The notes beneath the pieces were generated by a model. That model saw only the letters and a program-made list of their open reading frames with translations. It did no database searches and was not told where the DNA came from. Made by a program: the position numbers and the translations under genes. Source: Vibrio mimicus CAIM 602 (GTDB lineage: Bacteria > Pseudomonadota > Gammaproteobacteria > Enterobacterales > Vibrionaceae). Taken from it: a stretch of DNA of 64,000 nucleotides. Where the stretch lies: the NCBI RefSeq assembly GCF_000338875.1, contig NZ_AOMO01000066.1:1-64000 (forward strand). Reading direction: 5' to 3'. Below are positions 34,413 through 43,138 of this stretch, piece by piece (the first letter of the stretch is position 1; every line of letters starts with the position of its first letter).

Positions 34413-35305
34413 TGCCACTCATCAGGCCTTGCTTGGCGTAGTGCATCAATAAATAGGCGAAGCCGAAGTGGGTGTCGACCGAGTGGATAAAAGCAGTTAA
34501 TTTCTGTGGGTTGAGATTGCCACCCATCAACGCAAGAAATCACACTCCCCGGGTGGGCTCGTTCAAACCCATTGGCAAACCAAGTCGGGAGCAAACCAAT
34601 ACCGCGACCTTTGGCAATTGCATCGGCTTGCATCGCAAGATTATCGCTTTGTAAACGGCTCTCCAGCGCAGGTAATTCATAGCTGCCGAGTTGTGGATGA
34701 TGCAATGCAACAGCGGCTTGTCGAAACGCAATAAAATCAATCCACGGGTGATGGATAAGCTCTCGAGGGTGGTTGGGTTTATCCCGATGTGTCAAGTATT
34801 TGGGAGAGGCGTAGGCTGCGTATCGCCAATGGCCGAGTCGTTCTTTGCGATAGCCCATAGGAGCTGTGTTATCAATCCAGATGATCAAATCTGGCTCAAA
34901 TACCGCATCACCATGCTGAAATTGGCTAAGTAAACGGATCTTCAATGTCGAATGCTGCTGCATAAACTCATCCAACACTTGGCTGAGCCAGCCGCGGATC
35001 AAATTGGGGTGCACGACCAACGTGAGTTCACCAGTGACCTGATTATTCAATTCCTGCAACGCTTCCTGACTTTTATGCGCCAGTTCAAGTAACTGCTCTG
35101 AGTAAACAGCAAACACTTCACCTGCTTTGGTGAGTGTTAAGCGGTTGCCCTGACGCATCAACAAGCTTTGTCCTAAATCCTCCTCAAGCTGCGCTAAACG
35201 GCGGCTCAAAGTCGATTTAGGCTGCTCAAGCGCCTTGGCGGCGGCAGTCAGGCTCTTATGTTGGCAAAGCGCATGGAAGGCTTTTACGGAGCTGAGATCT
35301 TGCAT
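34409..35305 (-). CDS. irgB: LysR-type regulator IrgB
   Basis: IrgB is the activator of the divergent siderophore-receptor gene irgA in V. cholerae, itself repressed by Fur and iron. The 298-aa protein, the known IrgB length, has the N-terminal LysR winged helix-turn-helix (FHALCQHKSLTAAAKALEQPKSTLSRRLAQLEEDLG, broken by the usual turn) and a periplasmic-binding-protein-like effector domain from about residue 90. The divergent arrangement with irgA and the Fur box between them support the assignment. Confidence 0.95.
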   Translation of the reverse strand: MQDLSSVKAFHALCQHKSLTAAAKALEQPKSTLSRRLAQLEEDLGQSLLMRQGNRLTLTKAGEVFAVYSEQLLELAHKSQEALQELNNQVTGELTLVVHPNLIRGWLSQVLDEFMQQHSTLKIRLLSQFQHGDAVFEPDLIIWIDNTAPMGYRKERLGHWRYAAYASPKYLTHRDKPNHPRELIHHPWIDFIAFRQAAVALHHPQLGSYELPALESRLQSDNLAMQADAIAKGRGIGLLPTWFANGFERAHPGSVISCVDGWQSQPTEINCFYPLGRHPLRLRLFIDALRQARPDEWQ

Positions 35306-35341
35306 AGCTATTTGACTCTTAAAGAATAATTACAACGGACG

Positions 35342-35354
35342 TTCCATATTTGGA
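35342..35354. promoter_or_regulatory. Candidate IrgB operator dyad
   Basis: Near-palindrome TTCCATATTTGGA lies 37 bp upstream of the irgB start and about 95 bp upstream of irgA. LysR regulators usually bind imperfect dyads in such divergent gaps. The assignment is positional only. Confidence 0.4.
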
Positions 35355-35417
35355 CCGCACTATTCCATCTGTCGATCTATCTCCGGGAGCGGATTTATGA
35401 ATAATCCGCCATGAGAT

Positions 35418-35432
35418 TAAGAATAATTATCA
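35418..35432. promoter_or_regulatory. Fur box upstream of irgA
   Basis: TAAGAATAATTATCA matches the 7-1-7 Fur consensus TGAGAATNATTCTCA at 12 of 14 defined positions. It lies 16 bp before the irgA ATG, so Fur with iron would block transcription or early elongation. Iron repression of irgA is well established in V. cholerae. Confidence 0.8.
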
Positions 35433-35448
35433 TTTAAAGGAGTGGTAA

Positions 35449-37407
35449 ATGTCCAGATTCAATCCATCCCCTGTCAGTTTATCCGTGACACTTGGCTTAA
35501 TAATTTCAGCTAACGCTTATGCTCAAGATGCGGCAAAAGCGGATGAAACCATGGTGGTAACCGCGGCTGGATACGCGCAAGCCATTCAAAATGCTCCTGC
35601 GAGTATCAGTGTGATTTCAAGAGAAGATCTGGAATCACGCTATTACCGTGATGTGACTGATGCACTAAAAGGCGTTCCGGGCGTGACCGTAACGGGCGGC
35701 GGTGATAAAACCGATATCAGCATTCGTGGTATGGGCTCAAGCTACACTTTGATTTTGGTGGATGGTAAACGTCAAACCTCGCGTCAGACTCGTCCAAACA
35801 GTGATGGGCCGGGTATTGAACAAGGTTGGTTGCCGCCTCTGCAAGCGATTGAGCGCATTGAAGTGATCCGCGGCCCGATGTCTACGCTGTACGGCTCTGA
35901 TGCGATTGGTGGGGTAATTAACATCATCACCCGTAAAGATCAGCAGCAGTGGTCGGGGAATGTTCAGCTGTCCACTGTGGCGCAAGAGAATCGCGCCTCT
36001 GGCGATGAGCAGAGTGCTAACTTTTTTGTGACAGGCCCTTTAAGTGATGCTCTATCGCTGCAAGTTTATGGACAAGCAACGCAACGTGATGAAGATGAAA
36101 TTGAGCGTGGTTATGGCGATAAGTCTCTACGCAGTTTGACCTCAAAGCTCAACTATCAGCTCAATCCTGAGCACCAGTTGCAGCTTGAGGCTGGTGTTTC
36201 GGCGCAAGATCGCCAAAATAACGTTGGCAAGTCGGCGCAATCGAGCGGATGTCGTGGTACGTGCAGCAACACCGATAACCAGTACCGCCGCAACCATATT
36301 GCCGTTTCTCACCAAGGGGATTGGCAGAGTGTTGGGCAATCCGATACCTATCTGCAATACGAAGAAAACACCAATCAGTCTCGTGAAATGAGCATTGATA
36401 ATACGGTGTTCAAATCCACTTTAGTGACTCCTATCGGCGATCATATGCTGAGTTTCGGTTTAGAAGGGAAATACGAGAGTTTAGAGGATAAAACCTCCAA
36501 CAAAATTTCGGCTCGTACGCATATTTCGAACAGCCAATGGGCGGGATTTATTGAAGATGAATGGGCACTCGTCGAGCAATTTCGTCTGACCTTTGGTGGC
36601 CGTCTGGATCATGACAAAAACTACGGTAGTCATTTCAGCCCACGTGTTTATGGGGTGTGGAATCTTGATTCAGCATGGACAGTGAAAGGTGGTGTCTCAA
36701 CTGGCTTCCGCGCGCCACAGTTGCGCGAGGTGACGCCGGATTGGGGGCAAGTCAGTGGCGGCGGTAATATTTACGGCAACCCTAATCTCAAGCCTGAAAC
36801 TTCCGTTAATAAAGAGTTGAGCTTGGTGTACAGCGCTGGCACGGGTCTCGCGGTATCGTTGACCGCTTTCCATAATAATTTTAAAGATAAGATCACTCGC
36901 GTCACTTGCCCTGCCAATATCTGTACCGATGGGCCAAACCAATGGGGCGCGGATCCTACTTATCGTGTGAATATTGATGAAGCCGAAACCTATGGTGCAG
37001 AGGCAACCTTAAGCTTGCCAATTACGGAAACCATTGAGTTGTCATCTAGCTACACTTACACCCACTCGGAGCAGAAAACCGGGAATTTTGCTGGCCGTCC
37101 GCTACTGCAGTTACCTAAGCATCTGTTCAATGCCAACTTGAGCTGGCAAACCACAGATCGCCTAAACAGTTGGGCAAACCTCAACTATCGTGGCAAGGAG
37201 ATGCAGCCTGAAGGTGGTGCGTCGAATAATGATTTCATCGCGCCAAGCTACACCTTTATCGATACTGGTATTACTTACGCTTTAACTGATACCGCGACCA
37301 TTAAAGCAGCGGTGTACAACCTGTTTGATCAGGACGTGAACTATGCAGAATATGGTTATGTGGAAGATGGCCGTCGTTACTGGCTAGGTTTGGATATTGC
37401 GTTTTAA
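35449..37407 (+). CDS. irgA: TonB-dependent enterobactin-type siderophore receptor IrgA
   Basis: IrgA is an outer-membrane TonB-dependent receptor. In V. cholerae it takes up ferric enterobactin and related catechols and was the first iron-regulated virulence-linked gene described there. The 652-aa protein has a signal peptide (cleavage after NAYA), a TonB box region (ETMVVTAAG), the plug domain (DVTDALKGVPGVTVTGGG, IRGMGSSYTLILVDG, RGPMSTLYGSDAIGGVINIITR), a 22-strand barrel, and the terminal Phe (LGLDIAF). Two cysteines in CRGTC and a later Cys pair match extracellular loops. Expression is controlled by the Fur box and IrgB. It seems to differ by several percent from the N16961 protein as I remember it. 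Confidence 0.95.
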   Translation: MSRFNPSPVSLSVTLGLIISANAYAQDAAKADETMVVTAAGYAQAIQNAPASISVISREDLESRYYRDVTDALKGVPGVTVTGGGDKTDISIRGMGSSYTLILVDGKRQTSRQTRPNSDGPGIEQGWLPPLQAIERIEVIRGPMSTLYGSDAIGGVINIITRKDQQQWSGNVQLSTVAQENRASGDEQSANFFVTGPLSDALSLQVYGQATQRDEDEIERGYGDKSLRSLTSKLNYQLNPEHQLQLEAGVSAQDRQNNVGKSAQSSGCRGTCSNTDNQYRRNHIAVSHQGDWQSVGQSDTYLQYEENTNQSREMSIDNTVFKSTLVTPIGDHMLSFGLEGKYESLEDKTSNKISARTHISNSQWAGFIEDEWALVEQFRLTFGGRLDHDKNYGSHFSPRVYGVWNLDSAWTVKGGVSTGFRAPQLREVTPDWGQVSGGGNIYGNPNLKPETSVNKELSLVYSAGTGLAVSLTAFHNNFKDKITRVTCPANICTDGPNQWGADPTYRVNIDEAETYGAEATLSLPITETIELSSSYTYTHSEQKTGNFAGRPLLQLPKHLFNANLSWQTTDRLNSWANLNYRGKEMQPEGGASNNDFIAPSYTFIDTGITYALTDTATIKAAVYNLFDQDVNYAEYGYVEDGRRYWLGLDIAF

Positions 37408-37425
37408 TAGATGGAGCATCGCTCC

Positions 37426-37455
37426 CAGAGGATTGGGTGTTTTCTCAATCCTCTG
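37426..37455 (+). terminator. Hairpin downstream of irgA
   Basis: Ten-base stem CAGAGGATTG/CAATCCTCTG with a 10-nt loop lies 19 bp after the irgA stop. It has no T run after it, so it may stabilise the 3' end rather than terminate by itself. Confidence 0.5.
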
Positions 37456-37566
37456 CCTTAGACGGTGATTCTGTGATTGAATCATTTATTGCACAGGATC
37501 GCCGTGCCAAACAGAGGACTATCGGTTACTATTGCCAGCCAATCTGATAGCGATAGGCGGTACAAG

Positions 37567-38592
37567 ATGCTGAGGGTAGCAATTAACGGTTTTGGGCGCA
37601 TTGGGCGTAACGTGTTACGCGCCGTGTATGAAAGTGGTAAAAGTGATCGCATTCAAGTCGTTGCGGTTAATGAACTTGCCAAACCGGATGCGATGGCGCA
37701 TCTCCTTCAGTACGATACGAGCCACGGCCGCTTCGGCAAAAAAATTACCCATGACCAGCAACATATCTACGTTCATCACCAAAATGGTGAGTATGATCCG
37801 ATCCGCATTCTGCACCTTTCTGAAATTCCACTCTTGCCTTGGCGCGATTTAGGCGTTGATTTGGTACTCGACTGTACTGGCGTATTTGGTTGTCAGGAAG
37901 ATGGTCAAAAGCATATTGATGCTGGAGCCAGGTTAGTGTTGTTTTCACATCCGGGAGCCAGTGATCTCGATAACACCATCATCTATGGTGTTAACCATGA
38001 AACCTTAACGGCTGAGCATAAAATCGTTTCTAACGGATCCTGCACAACCAACTGCATTGTGCCGATTATCAAAGTGTTGGATGACGCATTTGGAATTGAT
38101 TCTGGCACCATCACCACTATCCATTCTTCGATGAACGATCAACAAGTGATTGATGCATACCATACTGACTTGCGCCGTACCCGTGCTGCGAGCCAATCCA
38201 TCATTCCTGTGGATACTAAGCTGCACAAAGGTATAGAAAGAATATTTCCGAAATTTTCTAACAAATTTGAAGCGATTTCGGTGCGCGTACCCACAGTAAA
38301 TGTGACTGCGATGGATTTAAGTGTCACAATTAAATCAAATGTGAAAGTTAATGACGTAAATCAAACCATTGTGAACGCATCTCAGTGTACATTACGTGGC
38401 ATTGTTGACTATACTGAAGCGCCTTTGGTTTCCATCGATTTTAACCACGATCCACACAGTGCGATTGTGGATGGAACACAAACGAGAGTCAGTAACGGGC
38501 AGTTAGTGAAAATGCTCGTATGGTGTGATAACGAATGGGGCTTTGCCAACCGGATGTTAGATACCGCTTTGGCAATGCAGGCCACGCAGTAA
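37567..38592 (+). CDS. epd: Erythrose-4-phosphate dehydrogenase
   Basis: This GAPDH-family enzyme oxidises erythrose 4-phosphate to 4-phosphoerythronate for pyridoxal phosphate synthesis. ATG 37567 (MLRVAINGFGRIGRNVLRAV) gives 341 aa; AGGCGG lies just upstream. The catalytic Cys is in SNGSCTTNCIVP and the partner His in TTIHSSMNDQQVIDAYH. It is Epd rather than glycolytic GapA because it sits in the epd-pgk-fbaA gene order and has the HSSMNDQQV sequence instead of GapA's HAYTATQ-type motif. Confidence 0.93.
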   Translation: MLRVAINGFGRIGRNVLRAVYESGKSDRIQVVAVNELAKPDAMAHLLQYDTSHGRFGKKITHDQQHIYVHHQNGEYDPIRILHLSEIPLLPWRDLGVDLVLDCTGVFGCQEDGQKHIDAGARLVLFSHPGASDLDNTIIYGVNHETLTAEHKIVSNGSCTTNCIVPIIKVLDDAFGIDSGTITTIHSSMNDQQVIDAYHTDLRRTRAASQSIIPVDTKLHKGIERIFPKFSNKFEAISVRVPTVNVTAMDLSVTIKSNVKVNDVNQTIVNASQCTLRGIVDYTEAPLVSIDFNHDPHSAIVDGTQTRVSNGQLVKMLVWCDNEWGFANRMLDTALAMQATQ

Positions 38593-38654
38593 CGGCCAAG
38601 CATGCACTTCAAATCAGGTTTGTACATTGAAACCCGAGGAACGCATCCCCATAT

Positions 38655-38698
38655 CGGTAAACAGCTAAGAATTTACCGACTCGGCAGGGTCGCCGAGT
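38655..38698 (+). promoter_or_regulatory. Two tandem hairpins in the pgk leader
   Basis: CGGTAAA/TTTACCG (38655-38661 with 38672-38678) is immediately followed by ACTCGGC/GCCGAGT (38679-38685 with 38692-38698). They lie between epd and pgk, ending 42 bp before the pgk ATG, and could act as a processing site, attenuator or RNA stabiliser. No T run follows directly. Confidence 0.5.
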
Positions 38699-38740
38699 TG
38701 CAGAATTTTCATTTCTTTAAATAGTTTGAGAGGACAAATC

Positions 38741-39904
38741 ATGTCTGTAATCAAGATGATTGACCTGGATCTTGCAGGTAAACGCGTATTTATCCGTGCT
38801 GACCTGAACGTACCAGTAAAAGACGGCAAAGTGACTTCTGATGCACGTATCCTTGCGTCTCTACCAACAATCAAGCACTGCTTGGAAGCGGGCGCTAAAG
38901 TAATGGTCACTTCTCACCTGGGTCGCCCAACTGAAGGTGAGTATGCTGAGGAGTTCTCTCTACTACCAGTGGTTAACTACCTGAACGATGCACTAGACTG
39001 CGAAGTTCGCCTAGTTAAAGACTACATCGATGGTGTTGAACTGAACGCAGGTGAATTGGTTGTTCTGGAAAACGTTCGTTTCAACAAAGGCGAAAAGAAA
39101 AACGAAGAAGCTCTGTCTAAGAAATACGCAGCACTGTGTGACGTGTTTGTAATGGATGCGTTTGGTACAGCTCACCGTGCACAAGCTTCTACTCACGGCG
39201 TAGGTATGTTTGCTCCTATCGCTTGTGCAGGCCCTCTGTTGGCAGACGAACTGGAAGCACTAGGCAAAGCGATGGACAAGCCAGCTCGTCCAATGGTCGC
39301 TATCGTTGGTGGTTCAAAAGTTTCTACTAAACTGACTGTGCTTGAGTCACTGTCAAAAATCGCTGACCAACTGGTTGTTGGCGGTGGTATCGCGAACACC
39401 TTCATCGCAGCAGCAGGCCATAATGTAGGTAAGTCTCTGTACGAAGCAGACCTAGTGGATACTGCGAAAAAACTGATGGAAGAGTGTGCAATTCCAGTTG
39501 CGACCGACGTTGCGTGTGCAAAAGCATTCGATGAGAACGCAGAAGCTGAAATCAAACACGTTTCTGAAGTTCAAGACGACGATATGATTTTCGACTTGGG
39601 TCCAAACTCAACGGCTGAACTGGCTGAGATCCTGAAAAACGCGAAAACTATCCTGTGGAACGGCCCTGTAGGTGTATTCGAGTTCAAGAACTTTGAAGCA
39701 GGTACTCGTGGTATTGCAGAAGCAATCGCGAAATCAGAAGGCTTCTCTGTTGCGGGCGGTGGTGACACCCTAGCGGCGATCGACAAGTTCGGTATCAAAG
39801 CTGAGGTTTCTTACATCTCTACTGGCGGCGGTGCGTTCCTTGAGTTCGTTGAAGGTAAAAAACTGCCTGCAGTAGAAATGCTGGAAGCACGCGCTAAAGC
39901 GTAA
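38741..39904 (+). CDS. pgk: Phosphoglycerate kinase
   Basis: Glycolytic enzyme making ATP from 1,3-bisphosphoglycerate. ATG 38741 (MSVIKMIDLDLAGKRVF), after GAGAGGA, gives 387 aa. The substrate motif RADLNVPVKDGKV, the VTSHLGRPTEGEY stretch, the hinge VGGSKVSTKLTVLESL, and the nucleotide-binding GGGDTLAAIDKFG are intact. Codon use is biased toward highly expressed genes (many CTG, GTT, AAC). It lies between epd and fbaA, with its own terminator. Confidence 0.97.
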   Translation: MSVIKMIDLDLAGKRVFIRADLNVPVKDGKVTSDARILASLPTIKHCLEAGAKVMVTSHLGRPTEGEYAEEFSLLPVVNYLNDALDCEVRLVKDYIDGVELNAGELVVLENVRFNKGEKKNEEALSKKYAALCDVFVMDAFGTAHRAQASTHGVGMFAPIACAGPLLADELEALGKAMDKPARPMVAIVGGSKVSTKLTVLESLSKIADQLVVGGGIANTFIAAAGHNVGKSLYEADLVDTAKKLMEECAIPVATDVACAKAFDENAEAEIKHVSEVQDDDMIFDLGPNSTAELAEILKNAKTILWNGPVGVFEFKNFEAGTRGIAEAIAKSEGFSVAGGGDTLAAIDKFGIKAEVSYISTGGGAFLEFVEGKKLPAVEMLEARAKA

Positions 39905-39913
39905 TAATCGAAT

Positions 39914-39945
39914 GAAAGCGGGGGAAAACTCCCGCTTTCTTGTTT
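39914..39945 (+). terminator. pgk terminator
   Basis: Stem GAAAGCGGGGG/TCCCGCTTTC (39914-39924 with 39929-39939) with an AAAA-containing loop and TTCTTGTTT tail. It lies 10 bp after the pgk stop. Confidence 0.8.
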
Positions 39946-40057
39946 GCTGCACTGCGAGTATTTCTTTGGTAGAATGCCGCGATTGGTGAGCAAACGTTTG
40001 CAAGAATTGAAACTTACCGTTTTTATTTTTAAAACGACAGAAAATAGGATTCCATCC

Positions 40058-41134
40058 ATGTCTAAGATCTTTGATTTTGTAAAACCTGGTGTTATCTCTG
40101 GTGATGACGTACAGAAAGTTTTTGAAGTAGCAAAACAAAATGGCTTTGCACTTCCAGCAGTAAACTGTGTAGGTACTGACTCTGTAAACGGCGTTCTAGA
40201 AGCAGCAGCAAAAGTGAAAGCGCCTGTTATCGTTCAGTTCTCTAACGGTGGCGCAGCATTCTTTGCTGGTAAAGGTCTGAAACTTGAAGGTCAACAAGCT
40301 CAAATTCTGGGCGCGATCGCAGGTGCTAAATACGTTCACACTGTCGCTGAAGCTTACGGTGTACCAGTAATTCTGCACACTGACCACGCAGCGAAAAACC
40401 TACTGCCTTGGATCGACGGTCTACTAGATGCAGGTGAAAAACACTTTGCTGAAACTGGTAAGCCTCTGTTCTCTTCTCACATGATCGACCTGTCTGAAGA
40501 GTCTCTGGAAGAGAACATCGAGATCTCTGCAAAATACCTAGAGCGCATGGCGAAAATGAACATGACTCTGGAGATCGAACTGGGTTGTACTGGTGGTGAA
40601 GAAGACGGTGTTGATAACTCTGACATGGATTCTTCTGAGCTGTACACTTCTCCAGAAGATGTTGCATACGCATACGAGAAACTGAACGCAATCAGCCACC
40701 GTTTCACTATCGCGGCATCTTTCGGTAACGTACACGGTGTTTACAAGCCAGGTAACGTTGTTCTGACTCCAACTATCCTGCGTGATTCTCAAAAATACGT
40801 TTCTGAGAAATTTGGTCTGCCAGAAAACTCTCTGAACTTCGTATTCCACGGTGGTTCAGGTTCTTCTCTGGAAGAAATCCGTGAGTCTATCTCTTACGGC
40901 GTGATCAAAATGAACATCGATACTGATACTCAGTGGGCAACATGGGATGGTATTCGTCAATACGAAGCGAAAAACCATGACTACCTGCAAGGTCAAATCG
41001 GTAACCCAACGGGTGAAGATGCGCCTAACAAGAAGTACTATGATCCACGTGTATGGCTGCGTGCAGGCCAAGCAGCAATGGTTACTCGCTTAGAAAAAGC
41101 GTTTGCTGACCTGAATGCAATCGACGTACTGTAA
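40058..41134 (+). CDS. fbaA: Class II fructose-bisphosphate aldolase
   Basis: This zinc-dependent aldolase cleaves fructose 1,6-bisphosphate in glycolysis and works in reverse in gluconeogenesis. ATG 40058 (MSKIFDFVKPGVISGDDV) gives 358 aa, the E. coli size. Zinc ligands are visible in ILHTDHAAK (His and the Asp catalytic base), and in the later NVHGVYKPG and FVFHGGSGSS histidines; the acidic ELGCTGGEEDGVDNS segment is typical of class IIA. Strong codon bias is seen here too. A good terminator follows. Confidence 0.97.
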   Translation: MSKIFDFVKPGVISGDDVQKVFEVAKQNGFALPAVNCVGTDSVNGVLEAAAKVKAPVIVQFSNGGAAFFAGKGLKLEGQQAQILGAIAGAKYVHTVAEAYGVPVILHTDHAAKNLLPWIDGLLDAGEKHFAETGKPLFSSHMIDLSEESLEENIEISAKYLERMAKMNMTLEIELGCTGGEEDGVDNSDMDSSELYTSPEDVAYAYEKLNAISHRFTIAASFGNVHGVYKPGNVVLTPTILRDSQKYVSEKFGLPENSLNFVFHGGSGSSLEEIRESISYGVIKMNIDTDTQWATWDGIRQYEAKNHDYLQGQIGNPTGEDAPNKKYYDPRVWLRAGQAAMVTRLEKAFADLNAIDVL

Positions 41135-41158
41135 TTCGCGTTAAAGCATGAACTATGA

Positions 41159-41190
41159 AGAAACCCGCTCTTGAGCGGGTTTCTTTTTTT
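41159..41190 (+). terminator. fbaA terminator
   Basis: Strong stem GAAACCCGCT/AGCGGGTTTC with a short loop and a T7 tail, 25 bp after the fbaA stop. Confidence 0.9.
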
Positions 41191-41428
41191 GTGCTGCCTC
41201 ATTTTGATTGGTAGCTTAGTTGTAAAATATTGTTTAACCTGTAACTGGAACGTAGCAGATTCAGCGTAACCTTTTGTTTGTTGTTCTTTACCAAACTCTG
41301 ACTTTGATAAATGTTGAGTTTGCGTTATCGTGCCAAAATTCTGACTCTTGGCGGCTTATTTGTGCAAACCATTTGTGAGGTTTTCATCATTTCCGCTAAT
41401 TTTTTATCCATTCTGAGAGGAAAACACT

Positions 41429-42292
41429 ATGGCTGGTGAATCGATTGGTGTTGAAGCACCTATCGTTGAGAGTTTTAATCAGGTGAACACTTGGTTAACT
41501 AACAATTCGGATCTTTTGATTCAGTACGGTGTGAATATTATTTCCGCCATTTTGATCCTGTTTGTCGGTAACCTTATTGTTAAAGCAGTGGCTGGCAGCG
41601 TTGCTAATGTATTGAAAAAGAAAGAGATGGATAAGGCTGTTGTGGAGTTCATCCACGGTCTTGTTCGCTACACGCTGTTTATCATTGTATTGATTGCTGC
41701 TCTGAGCCGTATCGGCGTACAAACCGCTTCGGTTGTTGCGGTGATTGGTGCGGCTGGTCTGGCAGTTGGTCTGGCTCTGCAAGGTTCACTCTCTAACTTC
41801 GCAGCGGGTGTGCTGATCGTAGCGTTTCGTCCTTTCAAATCTGGTGACTATGTTGAAATCGGCGGTGTTGCGGGTTCAGTGGATGCCATTCAGATTTTCC
41901 AAACAGTGTTGAAAAGCCCAGATAACAAAATGGTAGTCGTACCAAACTCGGCAGTAATTGGCAGTGCAATCACTAACTACTCACGCCATGAAACTCGTCG
42001 TGTTGATATGGTGATTGGGGTGTCATACAAGTCTGATCTGCAGAAAACTAAGCGTGTTCTGCGTGAGACACTCGAAAAAGATCCTCGTATCCTAAAAGAT
42101 CCTGATATGACTATCGGTGTTTTGACTTTGGCGGATTCATCAATCAACTTTGTAGTACGTCCATGGTGTAAAACTTCGGACTACTGGGCTGTTTACTTTG
42201 ATTCGATGCAAGCAATCAAAGAAGCTCTGGATGCCAACGGTATCGAAATTCCATTCCCACAAATGGATGTGCATCTCAACAAAATCAACTAA
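41429..42292 (+). CDS. mscS: Small-conductance mechanosensitive channel MscS
   Basis: MscS is an inner-membrane heptameric channel that opens under membrane tension to relieve hypo-osmotic shock. The 287-aa protein has three membrane helices; TM3, the pore, is rich in Gly and Ala (VVAVIGAAGLAVGLALQGSLSNFAAGV). The following MscS beta domain has FRPFKSGDYVEIGG, and the cytoplasmic domain contains VPNSAVIGSAITNYS. The gene order fbaA-mscS-argO with argP nearby is the same as in E. coli. It is preceded by 245 bp without a visible gene. Confidence 0.95.
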   Translation: MAGESIGVEAPIVESFNQVNTWLTNNSDLLIQYGVNIISAILILFVGNLIVKAVAGSVANVLKKKEMDKAVVEFIHGLVRYTLFIIVLIAALSRIGVQTASVVAVIGAAGLAVGLALQGSLSNFAAGVLIVAFRPFKSGDYVEIGGVAGSVDAIQIFQTVLKSPDNKMVVVPNSAVIGSAITNYSRHETRRVDMVIGVSYKSDLQKTKRVLRETLEKDPRILKDPDMTIGVLTLADSSINFVVRPWCKTSDYWAVYFDSMQAIKEALDANGIEIPFPQMDVHLNKIN

Positions 42293-42308
42293 TTGTTGTG
42301 CAATATAA

Positions 42309-42340
42309 AAAAGGCGGAGTATTTACTCCGCCTTTTCTTT
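42309..42340. terminator. Bidirectional terminator between mscS and argO
   Basis: Twelve-base stem AAAAGGCGGAGT/ACTCCGCCTTTT with an ATTT loop (42309-42320 with 42325-42336), lying between convergent genes. Confidence 0.88.
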
Positions 42341-42379
42341 ATTCCACTGTGCACTATTTGTTTGCGTCTGTTTGCTAGA

Positions 42380-43015
42380 TTAGGCCGCCCAATGGGTGAG
42401 GTATAAATTTTTCGTTAATGCAAAAGCAATAATGAACATCATAGCGGCAACTGCCATATCAATCACTTGTCTGACGCGTGGCTTAGAAAGTGTTGTACTG
42501 AGTTTGGCCGCGCCGAGTGATAGGGTAAAAAACCAAACGAAAGAAGCGAGGATTGTCCCTATCGCAAAGGCAATTCGCTCATCACCTTGAAACTGCCCAC
42601 CGATTGAGCCAAGAATCACCACTGTGTCTAAATACAAGTGGGGGTTAAACACGGTGACAGCAAAAGCACCAAAGATGACCGCTTTACGTCCTGCTGAAAC
42701 GGGATTGGATACTGACTCCGATGCCTGTGCGGGTTTGAGTGCTGCACGTAGTGAAAGAAAGCCATAAGCACACAGAAATAGAATTCCGCCCAAGGTTACA
42801 CCAATCAATAAGCTCGTATTTTGAGAGATGAGCGCACCACCGCCAAAGATACCGAGAGTGATGAAAAACATATCGAGAACGCCACAGGTGGCGGCCGTAG
42901 TTAGGTGATGGTGGCGTTTAATCCCTTGGTTAAGTACATAAGCATTTTGAGCACCGATGGGAATAATCATGGTTGCACCTAAGCTGAATCCCTGCAGCAG
43001 AATCCACCAGTTCAT
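42380..43015 (-). CDS. argO: LysE-family arginine exporter ArgO
   Basis: ArgO is an inner-membrane exporter of arginine and probably lysine. The 211-aa protein has six predicted helices and the LysE signature GATMIIPIGAQNAYVLNQG near the N terminus, plus VTVFNPHLYLDTVVILGSIGG in the middle. It is divergent from the LysR regulator gene argP across 123 bp, the same arrangement as in E. coli, where ArgP activates argO in response to arginine. Confidence 0.93.
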   Translation of the reverse strand: MNWWILLQGFSLGATMIIPIGAQNAYVLNQGIKRHHHLTTAATCGVLDMFFITLGIFGGGALISQNTSLLIGVTLGGILFLCAYGFLSLRAALKPAQASESVSNPVSAGRKAVIFGAFAVTVFNPHLYLDTVVILGSIGGQFQGDERIAFAIGTILASFVWFFTLSLGAAKLSTTLSKPRVRQVIDMAVAAMMFIIAFALTKNLYLTHWAA

Positions 43016-43138
43016 TTGTTTACCTCAGACAGCTTGATTGGAGTGATAAGCTGAGCAAGATAAGTATTCGAGCTGGATAAGTATAATTAATGATTTTAAT
43101 ATCATATTAAAGAGACTAATAAATGAGTGAAGAAACGC

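Noticed and set aside
37567..38592. Glycolytic GapA
   Set aside because: Sequence around the catalytic His and the epd-pgk-fbaA context fit erythrose-4-phosphate dehydrogenase.
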